From Spinacia oleracea (Eukaryota; Streptophyta; Magnoliopsida; Caryophyllales; Amaranthaceae): a DNA stretch of 64,000 nucleotides. This document shows positions 1 through 11,604 of this stretch, piece by piece. The notes below the pieces were generated by a model, which had not been told where the DNA came from, did not search any database, and was given only the letters and a program-made list of their open reading frames with translations. The translations under genes were made by a program, and so were the position numbers. The stretch lies in assembly GCF_020520425.1 (NCBI RefSeq), contig NC_079487.1, positions 82,341,141 to 82,405,140 of the forward strand, read 5' to 3'. Position 1 is the stretch's first letter, and every line of letters begins with the position of its first letter.

Positions 1-144
1 TTTACGACAAATTTACGACGGGATTTCTATTAACGACGGCCCCCTTTTATGACGGGTTCGCGACAGGAAATCCCGTCGTTAATCAATGATTATTGGCCTT
101 TCGCGACGGGATTTCCCGTCGTTAATAGTACAATTTTTGTAGTG
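1..144. mobile_element. End of a CACTA (En/Spm) DNA transposon
   Basis: The right edge reads, on the complementary strand, CACTACAAAAATT, the classic CACTA terminus. Behind it lie several copies of a subterminal motif resembling CGACGGGATTTCCCGTCG, partly palindromic, at about 1-30, 55-80 and 96-122. Subterminal arrays of this kind are the transposase-binding regions of CACTA elements. Only this end is in the window, so the body and the 3-bp target duplication cannot be checked. No coding sequence is visible in the piece. Confidence 0.75.
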
Positions 145-2636
145 TAATCTAGCTTTTAAAAAAAAGTTTGACAGAAGATGAAGATTTTGGAGATAGAAAG
201 AAAGCATTTCGAATTTTGGAGAAAGAAAGAAGATGACAAATTCCGGAGTGAGAGAGTGAAAATTTGGAGTGAAAAAATATATTTTCAGAGAGAGAATTAA
301 ATTGCAATTTCTTTTAAAAAAAATAGAATCATTAAATTGACGTACTCCTAGAATTGCAACGAGCGGATGGTGTAGGGTCGTGTACATAGATCACTGTGCA
401 CCTACACCAAAAAGCAAAAAATATTAAAATGAAACGCAAAAAACGAAAAAGAATGTAATAAACTAAACAGAAATAACATAATAGAGTAAACGAAAAGAAT
501 ATTAACCAAAACCTGAAAAGAACACTAATATTAAAAAACCAAAGAAAATGTACAAAAATGAAAAGAACATATTCTCTCTCCTGATAAACTATAAAAAGAA
601 AAACTATTTTTCAAAAAGAACATCATGTGAAAAATACAACAGAAAAAAAATCAAGTGATACTATTATAAAAAAAATGATAATAAAGTTAAAAAGAACACA
701 AAATATTTTTTTAAAAAAAAAGAAGAACAACAACTTTTTTATAAAACACGAAGAACTAAAATAAAAAGAAAATAACAAAAACTCAAAATTAAAGAAAACG
801 ACAAGGAATAAAAGAAAAAAGAACAAAACACATGAAAAAAATAACGTTTTCTTTTTCCTTATCAAACAAAAGAACAAAATGAAAGGGACGAAAAGAACAA
901 CATATTTATATTCTTTTATTAGTTATATTTGTTCTTTTCAAACCATTTAGTGTTCTAATTAAAAAGACGAAAACGACGATATTTGGATGCACTTAAAAAC
1001 TAGATTTATATTTTTAAAATTTTTTTTTGTTCTTATCCCAGGCATCAGATCTATGTTCTTTTATTAAGTGTTATTTGTTCTATTCAATTATGTTCTAATT
1101 AAAAATACGAAACGATGATTTTTGGATGCACTTAAAACTAGATCTATATTTTTTAAAAAATATTTTTGTTCTTATGCTACAAATCATATTTGTTTTCTTT
1201 TTTTAAGAGTTATTTGTTCTTTTCAAACCATTTTACGTTCTAATTAAAATGAATCAACAAAATTTTGAAGAACTTTTAAACCGGATCTATGTTACTTTTA
1301 ATTATTATTGTTCTTTTTCCTATGCTTTATGTGTTCTTATTAAGAAAAGAAGACGAGACTGCGATGAAGTTGTTGAACTTAAAACCATATCTACAATGTT
1401 GATATGTTCGTTTACAAGTGTAGTTTTTCTTTTAATAAATTGTGTTTTAATGATTTTGGACTTAAAAACAGAAATATGTTCTTTTTAAAATCTTTTTTGT
1501 TCTTTTAATAAAAAAAGTACAATAATTGTGTTACGAGTTAAAATAATATATATGTTCTTTTAAACGTTGTTTTTATACTATTAGTATACTTTATTTATTT
1601 TTTAAAATTCAAAATATGTTTTAATTTTATAAAAATAATCATTAACTGTATCAAAAACACTCTGTAAAAATTTAAACACAATCTATGTTAATATAAAAGA
1701 ACAAACTATGTTGATTCAAAAGAACAAACTATGTTGATGATGTAAAATTAAAGTTATGAAAAAGAACATTACAATTTGAAAAGAACATTTGAAGAAAGAA
1801 CAATGAAGCGTACCTTAAACACTTGATATACATTTATCAGCAACATTAATATCTTTTAATAAATCTTCAAAAATCGATCTCAATCCATGGAAAATATCAT
1901 GTTCTCGTGTGATTCTCTTACTTCAAAAACTAGCCAAATTGAACTAGTATTTTCCTTAATTCACTCATTTTCAAAAAAAATGAGAAGCAATACAGAAGAA
2001 AAATTAGAGAGAGAAGAAGGAGAAAATGTATTTCTAACTCTTTCACTCTATATCTCACTCTTTCTTTCTCTAAAAATCTCTCTTTTGTTGAGAGAAAATA
2101 AAACCTCTCCTCTTTCTCTCTCTAAAATGTATTTCTAAAATTCTAAAATGACCAATAATTAAGATTTTGGAGGACAAGCATTATATATAAGAATCTGAGA
2201 AAATAGAAAAATCAAAATGAAAGAAGAACAAAGTAGGAGATATAAGAAATTCTTAAAGTGTGCGTAATGATAATTGTGCACTTAGTTGTTTTTTGTTCTT
2301 TGATTTTTCATAACATATGTTCATTTGTTATAACAGTCTTGAAGTAAAAAAGAAGAAACTGCGAGAGCAACAGATCGAAGAAGGTGGAAGAACTCCAAAA
2401 GAAGCTGGAAGAACGTCAAAAGAAGCTGGAAGAACAAGAGAGCTAGGAAGCTATAACTTAAAAGAACAAATGGCAAGAGTAACAGAACATATAAACCGAG
2501 AAAAAGAACAAGTCAAGTACCTTGGCCCACAACCACATATGATTCTGGATCATCATTAACATCATTTTGTTCTGAATTATCAAGCACATCATTCATAATG
2601 TCTGAAAATCAAAAGAACTAGAAAACAATACGAAAA
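145..2636. other. AT-rich region with dispersed TGTTCTTTT motifs, no gene
   Basis: No credible gene was found; the ORFs are short, low-complexity and unlike known proteins. The stretch repeats TTGTTCTTTT or its complement AAAAGAACAA dozens of times on both strands, at irregular spacing. Near 372-411 there is a hairpin with arms GGTGTAGG and CCTACACC around a GTGCAC core. Related GTGCAC segments occur at about 2310, 19895-19925 and 20070-20110. This looks like the decayed interior of a large non-autonomous DNA transposon, possibly Mutator-like, but I could not define its ends or a target duplication. Confidence 0.4.
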
Positions 2637-2849
2637 GAACAAAATAAACGCAAAATTGAGTATGTTCTTTTAATACGAGCATATGTTCGTTGACTACGTT
2701 CAATTGTTCTTTTTAAAATATAAAACGTATATTCCTTAAATATATGCATTATCACATGATTAATTTCAACAAAACAAATGTAATAAAAACCAAATGTGTA
2801 ATTGCATAATAAAAAAATCTCCAAAATCAACGAACATTAACGTCTTAAT
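2637..2849. repeat. Local duplication, copy A (hit by the hAT element)
   Basis: This segment is closely repeated at 19226-19434. Shared blocks include TATGTTCTTTTAATAC, CGTATATTCCTTAAATATA and AATCTCCAAAATCAACGA. Removing the hAT element joins copy A to 19196 onward, so the two copies were originally a near-tandem pair of about 240-bp period. The hAT element inserted at the end of copy A, duplicating GTCTTAAT. Copy B keeps GTCTTAAT uninterrupted at 19427-19434 and so shows what the empty site looked like. Confidence 0.8.
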
Positions 2850-4099
2850 TAGGGCTGCAAATGAGCTAGGACGTTCGCGAACAACTCGCGAACAAGCTCG
2901 GTCAAAGCTTGGCCAAATCTCGTTCATTAAGTAATTGAACGAGCTCGAGCAAATATTTAAGGCTCGTTTGTTAAATGAGCTTTACTCGAACAACATCCCG
3001 TTCGACTCGTTAATGTTCACGAACAACCCGTTTATAGCCCGTTTGTAACTCGTTAGTAGCCCGTTTATTACTCGTTAGTAGCCCGATTATAGCTCGTCAA
3101 TAGCTCGTTAAATATTTTAATAGAATAATACAAATTTAAATATATAATATATATCATTTTGTCTAAATTTAAAATGGTAAAAAATAAACAAATTTTAGGA
3201 AGTATATATCTAGAATATCAATGGTCAATGTATATTTGATTGAATTTTGTCAATCAAGTCAATCAAAATACCTAAATCATATCTTCATATTGCCTGCTTC
3301 CTCTTTTAGTCTTCTGACAGGCTAAAGTCGTATCACCTAATCAAAAATAACCTAAGTTCACTAGCTAGGTAGCAAAGGGAAGTCAGGATCGAATCCACAG
3401 GGAAACAGTGTTATTTCGATTACTAATTAACTAATCTAGACTATTGGAATCAAAAGATTTGAATTGGTTTGTATGATAAACTAAGGAAATAATCAAAATG
3501 GAATATAACAATATTAAGGGAATCTAGGGCAGCGGTTCACCACAAATGCAGACCGGGATTGGACAATGGACATTAACAATCAATTAACAATCATAACTAG
3601 GGAAACATGCATCTCTCGAATCTTATGAATTCCTTAGGATAAAACAACTAGCAGACTCTCACTATGTACTAGAAATAATTCCTATCTAATAGCCACAGAC
3701 CAAAAACATCATATTTATACCTCTCGGCGCATAATCTAAGGTTAATCAAACTCTAATCAAAATAGTCCGGCCGAACAGAATTGACGAGCAATAATAATAA
3801 GCTATAGAAATTATAATCAATAATCAACAATCAAGTCCACATATAATCCCAATCATGCATTTATGGATCCCCTAAACCCTAGAAATTAAACTACTCACTC
3901 ATGATAACAAATAACAAAGCGATTAATATGATGGAAAACATGATTAAAGCAACAAAATAAATTAAAGTAAGAAATAATACCAAATTGAAGAACAAGGAAA
4001 TATTAAAGCTTGGATCTTTGATTAGAATTAAAAACTAAGTGTTTGAAGAAATTAGAGAGAAACTAAAATAAACTAAGTTCTAGAAAGTAGAATAATAGA

Positions 4100-7027
4100 T
4101 GTAATCCCCCGTAATTTTATACATTGTTTATATTTTTTACGTATATTTAATATATTTAAGTACAATTTGCGGATTTTAGAAATGAATATGTAATTAAAAT
4201 ATAATTATTTTATCTCATTTTGAATACTTTAATGATTTACGAAATCAAAATGTATTTTCGAATTTTACGTTAAAACGAATTCGAATTACGAAAATCGATT
4301 AAATTTAGAAAACGATCCTATCAGATTTTGGATTCGAATCCTAAAACTAAATTCCTAAGTCTAGCCCAATTGAATAAAGTCCAATATTATAAACCCATAA
4401 CCCCATACTTCTACTCCATGTAAAACACAAAACACAAAACACCAAACCCCTCTATTCCTACTTCACGTAAAAACCAAAAAGGGCAAAACCCATCTCTCTC
4501 CTTTCCTGCTTCCTCTTCCTCCCTCTGCCCAGCCGCCGACCACCACGAGCACGCCACCAAGGCCGCCAGACCACCTCGCCGGTAAGCCACCGCTTCATCC
4601 CCTTCTCCTTCTTTCTTTCTCTTCCGTTCTCCTTTTTGTGTGACTCTCTTTCTCACTCGTTCTTTGTTGCCCGAGCCAACAGCCACGTCGCTGACCACCA
4701 GCTCTCACCACCACCTTGCTCGCGCAGCCCCCGCGTCGCCACCCAGCCTGCGCCGCCGCTGCCTTGTCCCTGCTCGCCGGTAGTTCTCTTTCCTCCTCCC
4801 TTTCTCTTTTCTCTTTTATTCTTTTGTTGTGGTTGTGTATTCAACTGATTGTGGATGACCACCACTCGTTCGCGCAGCCACCACAAGTAGCACCACCGTG
4901 TGCCGCCGTCTCTCAGCCCTGCCGCAAGCCACCTCTGTCCGCCAGCCAACTCTCTCTCCTCCTTGAATTGGTTACTTTCTTAAACCCTAAGTAACTAATT
5001 ATTTTAAATTAAAGTTTGTTAATTTAGATTATGTTCTTAAATTAAATTTATAATTTTTATGGTAAATATGATTTTCAGATTTGATGTTGAGATTAAAAAC
5101 GAATTAATTTTCAGTTTTGATTAATTAAAATTAAGATTAGGGCTTAATCATAATTTATTAACTTGAATTATGTTTTCTTGAATTAAAGTTATGGGTTTTG
5201 TGATTTAAATTATAAATTTGAGATTATATGGATTTTATAATAAAGTTATTAATTTTCAGATTATCTAATTACATTGAAATATTGATTTTTGATTATTTAA
5301 AGTATGAAATTCAAGGTTTTTATGATTATTAATCATGATGGGTTGAGTATGGATCATTGAATTGGTTGTGTTGAGATACTAGGAACGTAGATTGACCATG
5401 GTGAAGCTTTTAAATGAAATTATATTGCTGAAAATTTAAAGTACGATGTTTGCAAAAGTTTTCAACGAATTTCAATCACTAATTCAATAATCATGATTCT
5501 AGGAAATCAAATGTTTAAGTTTTGATATTGGGGAAAGTTCTAAATATGTTTAGGATGCATTTAGAATGCTTTCTTATGGTTGTCAATGATTAGGAATTTA
5601 TTGGGATTATTTGTTGGTTGTTTTAGGCGGAGAATTCTCTTTAGGCGACTTTTGAAAGTGTTAAAGTGGCCTATCAGTTTGTTTACACAAGGTACGTACA
5701 TACCTGTGTGCTTGGAATGTGTGCTAATTGTTGAAACCATGTTGAATCTTGTTGTTGAACTTGGTTATGTTGATATTATGGACGAACTGGGTTATATTGA
5801 ATGTGCATGTTTAATACTGTTGGACAAACTTATTGAACTTATTTTGCACTATGAGAACTGTAACATGTTAGTATGGATGATTGATACAAACATGTTGGTT
5901 GGGAACACTAGATTATTCTATATGATTGGTTTGGATCGATTGGTTGTTGTTCCCTTTCTATCTTTTCACTACTTTATGAGGGCGGAGGACCTTGTTTAGT
6001 AAGTTGAAACTTTATGCCCATATACAGGGTTGCTCATGGTTAAAGGAAAGGTTGGATAAATTGGAATGAGTCTTGATTGATGCTTTTATGATCACTTACT
6101 TAATTCCAAGATAAAAACAGTTGTGAACAAATGTGAATTGTATGTCTTATGTAATGGTTGAGTCATAACGGAATCTCAATTTGTAAATCATGTAAAGTGA
6201 AACCGAATAGCAATAGCTTTAGACTGTGCACGTCTGAAGTGACGGACAAACAGGAGTTGGGGTTCATGGTGGTAGCCCATGGCCTTTTCTGGGACCGGAT
6301 TGATCACCGTGTTCTATTTTTATTCAAACGTTCCTCGATATCGCAGGTCACTGAGGTTACGGAGTCGCGCCCGTACCTCGTCTTCCTTGGGGAAGACTTT
6401 TGGTTGGACAACTCGGTCCATTGTCTATTTCAACTAAAATAATATCATTGTCATTAAGTCTAGCTTAGCCTAGTCGAGTATGGTCGTCAAATTATTATGT
6501 TTTGTCTGTCCTTACTTATATTTATTAGTATCATGTTAGGGTTGTTGGTTTGATAGTATCATGCTAGGATTGTTGTTGTTTTAGTATGTAGTACTCAGCT
6601 TTGCTGATTACGTGCTTTGTTTGTGTGTGTTGATCATGGCTATGCCTTATTGATCCTGTGATGACCCATCTTTGGTGAGCAGTCTCTAAGGATCAATAAG
6701 CGTTGCCCATCTACAGGTTTGAAGATGATGCATCATTGGGATCGGGATTAGAGAGCTTGTAGTTCTATTCGTTTAATTAAGTGATTTAATTTGTTAACTT
6801 GGATTTGAAATTTGTCGTACTATTCGTATTTCCTTAATTCAGTTAATTGGTTTGGACCTAATATGTAATAGATTATTTATGAACCTAAAAGTTAGTTTTA
6901 TGTTTTCCGCTGCAAAATTCTGAATAAGCCGTAACGTTTTCACACGGGCGATAATACTTTGATAATTCCCTACAGTTATATTTAAAAAGGGGTTATTTTA
7001 GAAAATGGGAATTGTTGGGGTGTTACA
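4100..7027. mobile_element. Solo LTR of a second gypsy-type retrotransposon
   Basis: The insert starts TGTAATCCCCCGTAA and ends GGGGTGTTACA, so it has TG...CA ends and the 5-bp inverted repeat TGTAA/TTACA. It is flanked by the 5-bp duplication ATAGA (4095-4099 and 7028-7032). The sister LTR at about 15280 shows the empty site, with one copy of ATAGA. There is no gag or pol inside; 2,928 bp of LTR alone fits loss of the interior by LTR-LTR recombination. Long LTRs ending in GGTGTTACA are typical of Tekay/Del chromoviruses, which is my tentative assignment. Pyrimidine-rich stretches at 4490-4960 give spurious ORFs on both strands. Confidence 0.88.
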
Positions 7028-7135
7028 ATAGATATCTCTAAAAATAATAGGGCTTAGTATTTATAGTTTGCCCAAAATAACACTCAAAAACGGAAAAGAA
7101 ACTCGCGAAAAACTGCAGAAGGTTGGCGTCGCCCG

Positions 7136-7320
7136 ATCGGGCGATGTGCTCGATAGTCGGCCCGATCGGGCCAAATTCCGCCCGATCAGGCGGTTTGCGA
7201 AAGGTTCACAGATGTATCCAGAAGGCCGCCCGATCCGAACCGGGCGAAGTGCGCCCGATCGGGCGCGCACTGAAAGCTTCAATTCTCTTTTCTTTCGCCC
7301 GATCTTCGCGTTTCGCCCTC
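7136..7320. repeat. Cluster of GCCCGATCGGGC palindromes in the 3' LTR
   Basis: At least six full or partial copies of the 12-bp palindrome GCCCGATCGGGC occur here. The cluster recurs at 15385-15540 in the other LTR and at 10965-11300 inside the element. It is GC-rich against a strongly AT-rich background. The function is unknown; copies could be protein-binding sites or a by-product of template switching. Confidence 0.85.
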
Positions 7321-7632
7321 AGCTCACAGGCCGATTTTCAATCATCAACATCTTTCGCCCATATCACCGAGTCTAACTCCCGGGGCTCAACCATAAGCAT
7401 CTAAGGCTCCCGAAAGTCGACAATAATGGTCCCAAACTTCCTCGGGCTCGTGTAGTGGCCTAAATCACCATGAAACGGGTCTAAAAAGACCAATTTCTCA
7501 CTAATCAAACCTGAAACTCAAGGCACACTCAATAACACATATTACTACTAAAAACGGCTCCTAAGAGCTCATTTGATGCATAAAAGTACTAAGGGACGGG
7601 GGTAAAACTCTATATAAAACACACATATCAAA

Positions 7633-7639
7633 CTTCCCC
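7633..7639 (-). promoter_or_regulatory. Polypurine tract of the Athila-like element
   Basis: Two bases inside the 3' LTR the minus strand reads GGGGAAG, within TTGGGGAAGTT. The related element has GGGGGAG at the same place (60064-60070). This is the expected site for priming of plus-strand DNA synthesis. The tract is short, so the exact limits are uncertain. Confidence 0.6.
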
Positions 7640-7645
7640 AAGCTA

Positions 7646-9230
7646 GATCCTTGCTTGTCCCTAAGCAAGGAAATCATCTATGAATACAAGACCAACTTCA
7701 CCCCCAACATATTCAAAATGAAAAACATAATTCAAGGCAAAATCCAACGAGCATGCATCAATGTCAACCAATCCAATCCACCCAACCACAAATCCTCCCT
7801 AACAATCGTCAGGCAAAGCGAACCACAAGTGCACAATGGAATTCAAGACTAGTGCTCACACACTCGTCACTCATTTATGTGGCGGGTAAAAGATGTACCC
7901 GTTCGCTCTCCTCCCAACATATAAGTGAACAATGCCCTCCCAAACTCACAACACTCGTGTGTCTAGAAAAAACATACACTCAACCTAGTAGTCGACTCGA
8001 AATGTGTCATGTCATAACGTGCATTGATAAACAACTATTTTCACATTAATACAACTCTATGCACAAAGGTCGGAAGGTCTTCAAAGCTTGTAATGATAGG
8101 CTTAGGTAAGGGTGCGGTAAATTTGGGTATAATGTGAGCTTTAAAGCCTTGGCTTTGGGGAGCATAAATCCTAAATACAACCATGATCAACCAAAATAAT
8201 GACCATAACCCTCCCACTCAACACATGACAAAACAACAAATAACCAACACCATACTTTCTTGCCTTTTTCACAATTATAAACAATCATTCATAAGGATAT
8301 GAGCTTGCAAAACTTGATTGAAACAATATTTTGAACTTTTTCTGAGAGTAATAGATTTTTTTTTTTTTTTTTCAATATCTCTTTTTTTTCTTTCTTTTAG
8401 AAACCTTGACATTTGTTTTATTCTTCTCGTCTCTTTCATTTTTCAACTTATTTTTTCAACAACAAATATGATAAGAAGAACTCCCTTTTCCAATACTCAA
8501 TATGCTCAAAATGTACCACACCACAACTCCCTCACCTCACTACTATTAGCTCCCCCAAGCTAGGCTTGGGACTAGTAACCAATGGGGAATTCACGGGCTT
8601 GTAATGTGGTTAGTCACCGAATCAAGGGCACAAGCACAACATGTGTAGAAAAAGAGGGAACAAATGTATCTAAATTCATCTGAAGGCTACCTAAATAGAA
8701 AAAGAGGGAACAGATGTATCTAAATTCGTCCTCCACAATGTGCATGTATATGAGTCATAAAACACTACTAACAGTTGCAAACCAATACTCAAAATCAAAG
8801 CCACACCAGGAAGCTATCACACAACCTAACCAAGTCAACTAGTCAAGCACCAAGTCCACAAATAGTTAGTCAGAGTTGACTCATGTCATGGCATCAAAGT
8901 GATCGAATATTAAATCATGGCTAACACATCTACAATGCTCATCATCAAATACCAAGAATCAAAACAATTTCCAATCAAAGGGGCATAGGGAAGCATGATT
9001 TTGTATTCATCGGAACGTATTTTTGTATTTTATATTTTTTTCAAAGCAATAAACTAATCTAGAAAGCAATAACACACCAAAAGAAACACACCAAAAAAAT
9101 AAGTAAATGCAAGAATAAAAAGAAAACATACCTAATATGTACAGGTAAGTGAAATACCCCCCCAAGCTAAATCAGACAATGTCCTCATTGGCTCAAGGGG
9201 TATCGAACCATCTCGATCATCCTCAGCATC
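7646..9230. other. Noncoding 3' tail of the Athila-like element
   Basis: The segment lies between the third ORF and the polypurine tract. It contains a hairpin at about 7651-7670 (CTTGCTTG...CTAAGCAAG), a 15-base T run at about 8348 and no credible ORF. It is clearly homologous to 60075-61620 in the second element, so it belongs to the family and is not a later insertion. Homologous blocks include the lines around GTGGCGGGTAAAAGATG and GCACCAAGTCCACAAA. Confidence 0.75.
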
Positions 9231-9240
9231 ATTGATGGCT

Positions 9241-10678
9241 TTAACCATCATCACCATCATCACCACCTCGACCACCATGACCTCTAGGGCCCGCTCCATA
9301 GCCACCGTAGTGGGTGGGTGTGAAGGTGCCCATGGAACCGGGAGCTCCATATCCCTCCGCGGGATAGGTAAACCAGGAAGGGTGCTGGGCATCCGGAGCA
9401 ATATAGCCCTGTATGGCATACTGATCATAGATAGGGAACATGGCCCTCTGGTGATCACTCGCGAACTCAAAACCGATCTCAAGCCTGCCCAACCTCTCAT
9501 GAACGGACCCCTGCTCCTCCTCTGGTGTCGGGCCACCCTGTGGCCTCCCCTCATCCCCTCGACGCCCCTCCTAAAGTAGGTGCGAGGCTCAGGCTGAAAC
9601 TAGTGGGGCTCTGGATGGGGGTTAGGCTGGGGCTCAGGCTCCTGCTCTTGCTCAACCCCAACATATAAATAGTGAGCCTGGCCGGGTCTGAAACGGGTGC
9701 GGCCCTGAGGGTCAGGAAAGGTGAAAAGCCTGTTCCCCTCGAACATCCAATACATGGCACCCGGGCGAAAAATCCTCTGCTCACCCTGCAGTCGGCGAAG
9801 CCCAGCAAAATAGACCAAGTCTAGTAAGGTACTACCTAAAACCGGAGTCTGGTTAGCCTCAACAAAGTTTACCGTGGCAATGGCAACGTGGGTGATCAAC
9901 CCACCAATGGTGATGCGAGTGGTGTGCGAGCTAGTGGCTATTGAATAAAGTTGGGAAGCCATATGATGGGCTAAGTTCATTGTATACCTCGCTTCCCCCT
10001 CTAGAACATAGCCACCCAAAATCTCCAACTCCGTACTCCTAATATTCTGAGTCTCCTCTCTACCAAATATGGTGAACCCCATGAACCTGTAGAATACAAT
10101 GGGGACAGGGTGTTGAATCTTGGAAGCATGCAAGTGTTGCATGCTACCGGGATCACTATTACCGGTCAGCTTTCCCCACATTTCCCAATTATTATGGGAC
10201 TACCATGCTTCCTACTAGGGGTAGTGGACAAACCAAAAATTCCACCAAAATCAGCAATACTCAAATGAACATCACGGTTCATCAAATGAAAATGAACCGA
10301 AGATACATTCCTATAACCATCTCTACGCAATTGCAAAGAACTCAGAAACTCCAAAGTCAATCGTCTAAATGTAAGACGCAACATGCTATACATATTTTTC
10401 ATGCCAACACCATAAAAAACTCGTTTTACATCCTGTTCAATACCCATATCATGAAGTGATTTTTGACATATAAAACGAGTAGGGATTACCTCCCTCTTTT
10501 TGAGGTGGATGAACCGATCACGTTGCCACTCCGTAGTAGAAATAACGTCCAGAAAGTCCCGGTCGGCTTCAAACTGGGGCGGTGGCGGTGGTGGTGTCGG
10601 CTCACGAGCTCGGCTTGTAGAAGCCTCATGTTGGTTCCTTGCTTGCATGGTGCAATTCCTCTTAGGACGGTTAGCCAT
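9241..10678 (-). pseudogene. Athila-type third ORF, frameshifted
   Basis: The likely start is the ATG at 10678 (MANRPKRN), followed by a Pro-rich stretch and then a domain with RRLTLEFLSSLQL and HFHLMNRDVHLSIADFGGIFG. This pattern, with FLSSL and FGGIFGL-like blocks, is what I know from the Athila ORF / putative plant transposon protein family. The reading frame changes near 10180 (into 9600-10181) and again near 9500 (into 9241-9492), so the copy is broken by at least two frameshifts. The C-terminal part is rich in Pro, Glu and Gly. A homologous broken ORF is at 61633-63089. Its role in the retrotransposon cycle is not known to me. In Athila elements a third ORF at this position has been called env-like, but I see no membrane segment that would support that here. 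Confidence 0.7.
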
Positions 10679-10679
10679 G

Positions 10680-11604
10680 GAAGAAAATCTGAAATTTGAA
10701 GGTTTTTTTTGGGTTTTTGGTGGATTTTGGGGATTTGGTGGAGAGTGGAGAAAACTGAAATTAGTTAGGTGTAGGTTGTAGAGGATGATGAGAGGAAGAT
10801 TTTGATGTATGGTGTGTTGAATTTGGTGAAGAATTGGATGAGATATGAGGGTTGGAAGTTTTGTGAGATTGGGGTTTAATGGAGGAAGAGAGAGAAAATA
10901 AGTTGAAGAAGGAGATGAAAGTGAAAGAGGTAGGCTAGATCCGTGGTTTATCACTGAAATCGCTCGTCGCCCGATCGGGCAGCAGCTCGCCCGATCGGGC
11001 GAAAAATTAAGTTTCTGAAACCATCTACGCGCGCCCGATCGGGCGCACCTCGCCCGATCCGGATCGGGCGAACTGCGAACTGCCTCCAAATGGTCATTAT
11101 TCAACTCAGATTCTTTCCAGACCTCGAAATGACGTCATCACGCACCGCTCGATCGGGCGGAATTTCGCCCGATCGGGAATTCTACTCGCCTTTTGAGTCG
11201 ATCGGGCAACCATCGCCCGTTCGGGCGATTTTCAATCTTTTTCCTTGGATCGACAAGCGTCCGATCGGGCACACCTCGCCCGATCCAAATCGGGCGATTT
11301 GCAGGCTACTCCGTTTCAGCTTTAATTCCACTTTTTCGAACTTGGAGCCTTAGACCTGCAAGCATTAAACACCCAAACCGTAAAATACCCTCTTCTCATC
11401 TCTCAAATACCAAAAACTACACTGAAACACACACTTAAAAAGAATTATACTAAAAAACACAAACGAAAGCAAAAAGTATACTACTGAAAGCGATAAATGG
11501 ATAGTGAAGTACTCATCCCCCAATTAGATTGATTCAATGTCCCCATTACACAATCCCAGTTTATGCGCAGAATACGAAAGGAAGGGGATGAGAGCCACGA
11601 CAAC
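10680..11604. repeat. Spacer with GCCCGATCGGGC palindromes
   Basis: Between the third ORF and the gag-pro region the DNA is noncoding. From 10965 to about 11300 it holds roughly ten full or partial copies of GCCCGATCGGGC, the motif also found in the LTRs. In the second family member the same position (63370-63740) holds a quite different motif, based on ACCGACAGGTTTTCG. ORFs running through this spacer on both strands are by-products of the motif and are not annotated. Confidence 0.8.

Larger units (their letters stand above)
3315..7630 (-). repeat. 3' LTR of the Athila-like element, interrupted
   Basis: The two parts, 3315-4099 and 7033-7630, together match the LTR at 14375-15864 almost base for base over most of their length. 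Between them lies a 2.9-kb solo LTR with its own target duplication. Differences from the other LTR include a missing 120-bp tandem copy, an extra segment of about 20 bases near 7136, and scattered substitutions. The end ATATCA is followed by a short purine tract on the minus strand. Confidence 0.92.

Noticed and set aside
4411..4994. Overlapping ORFs of 70-98 codons on both strands, some with Ala/Pro-rich products
   Set aside because: They lie in the GC- and pyrimidine-rich part of a solo LTR, overlap each other in several frames and resemble no protein.
5580..6442. ORFs of 139 and 94 codons on the plus strand
   Set aside because: They fall inside the solo LTR, have no family resemblance and no splice or promoter context.
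7068..7404. ORFs through the GCCCGATCGGGC clusters, repeated at 15320-15638
   Set aside because: The same palindromic repeat is open in several frames, giving Arg/Pro-rich peptides; the two LTR copies differ by frame-changing indels.
9232..9579. Plus-strand ORF of 115 codons opposite the third ORF
   Set aside because: It is the shadow of the minus-strand Gly/Asp-rich tail (a run of ACC and ATC codons).
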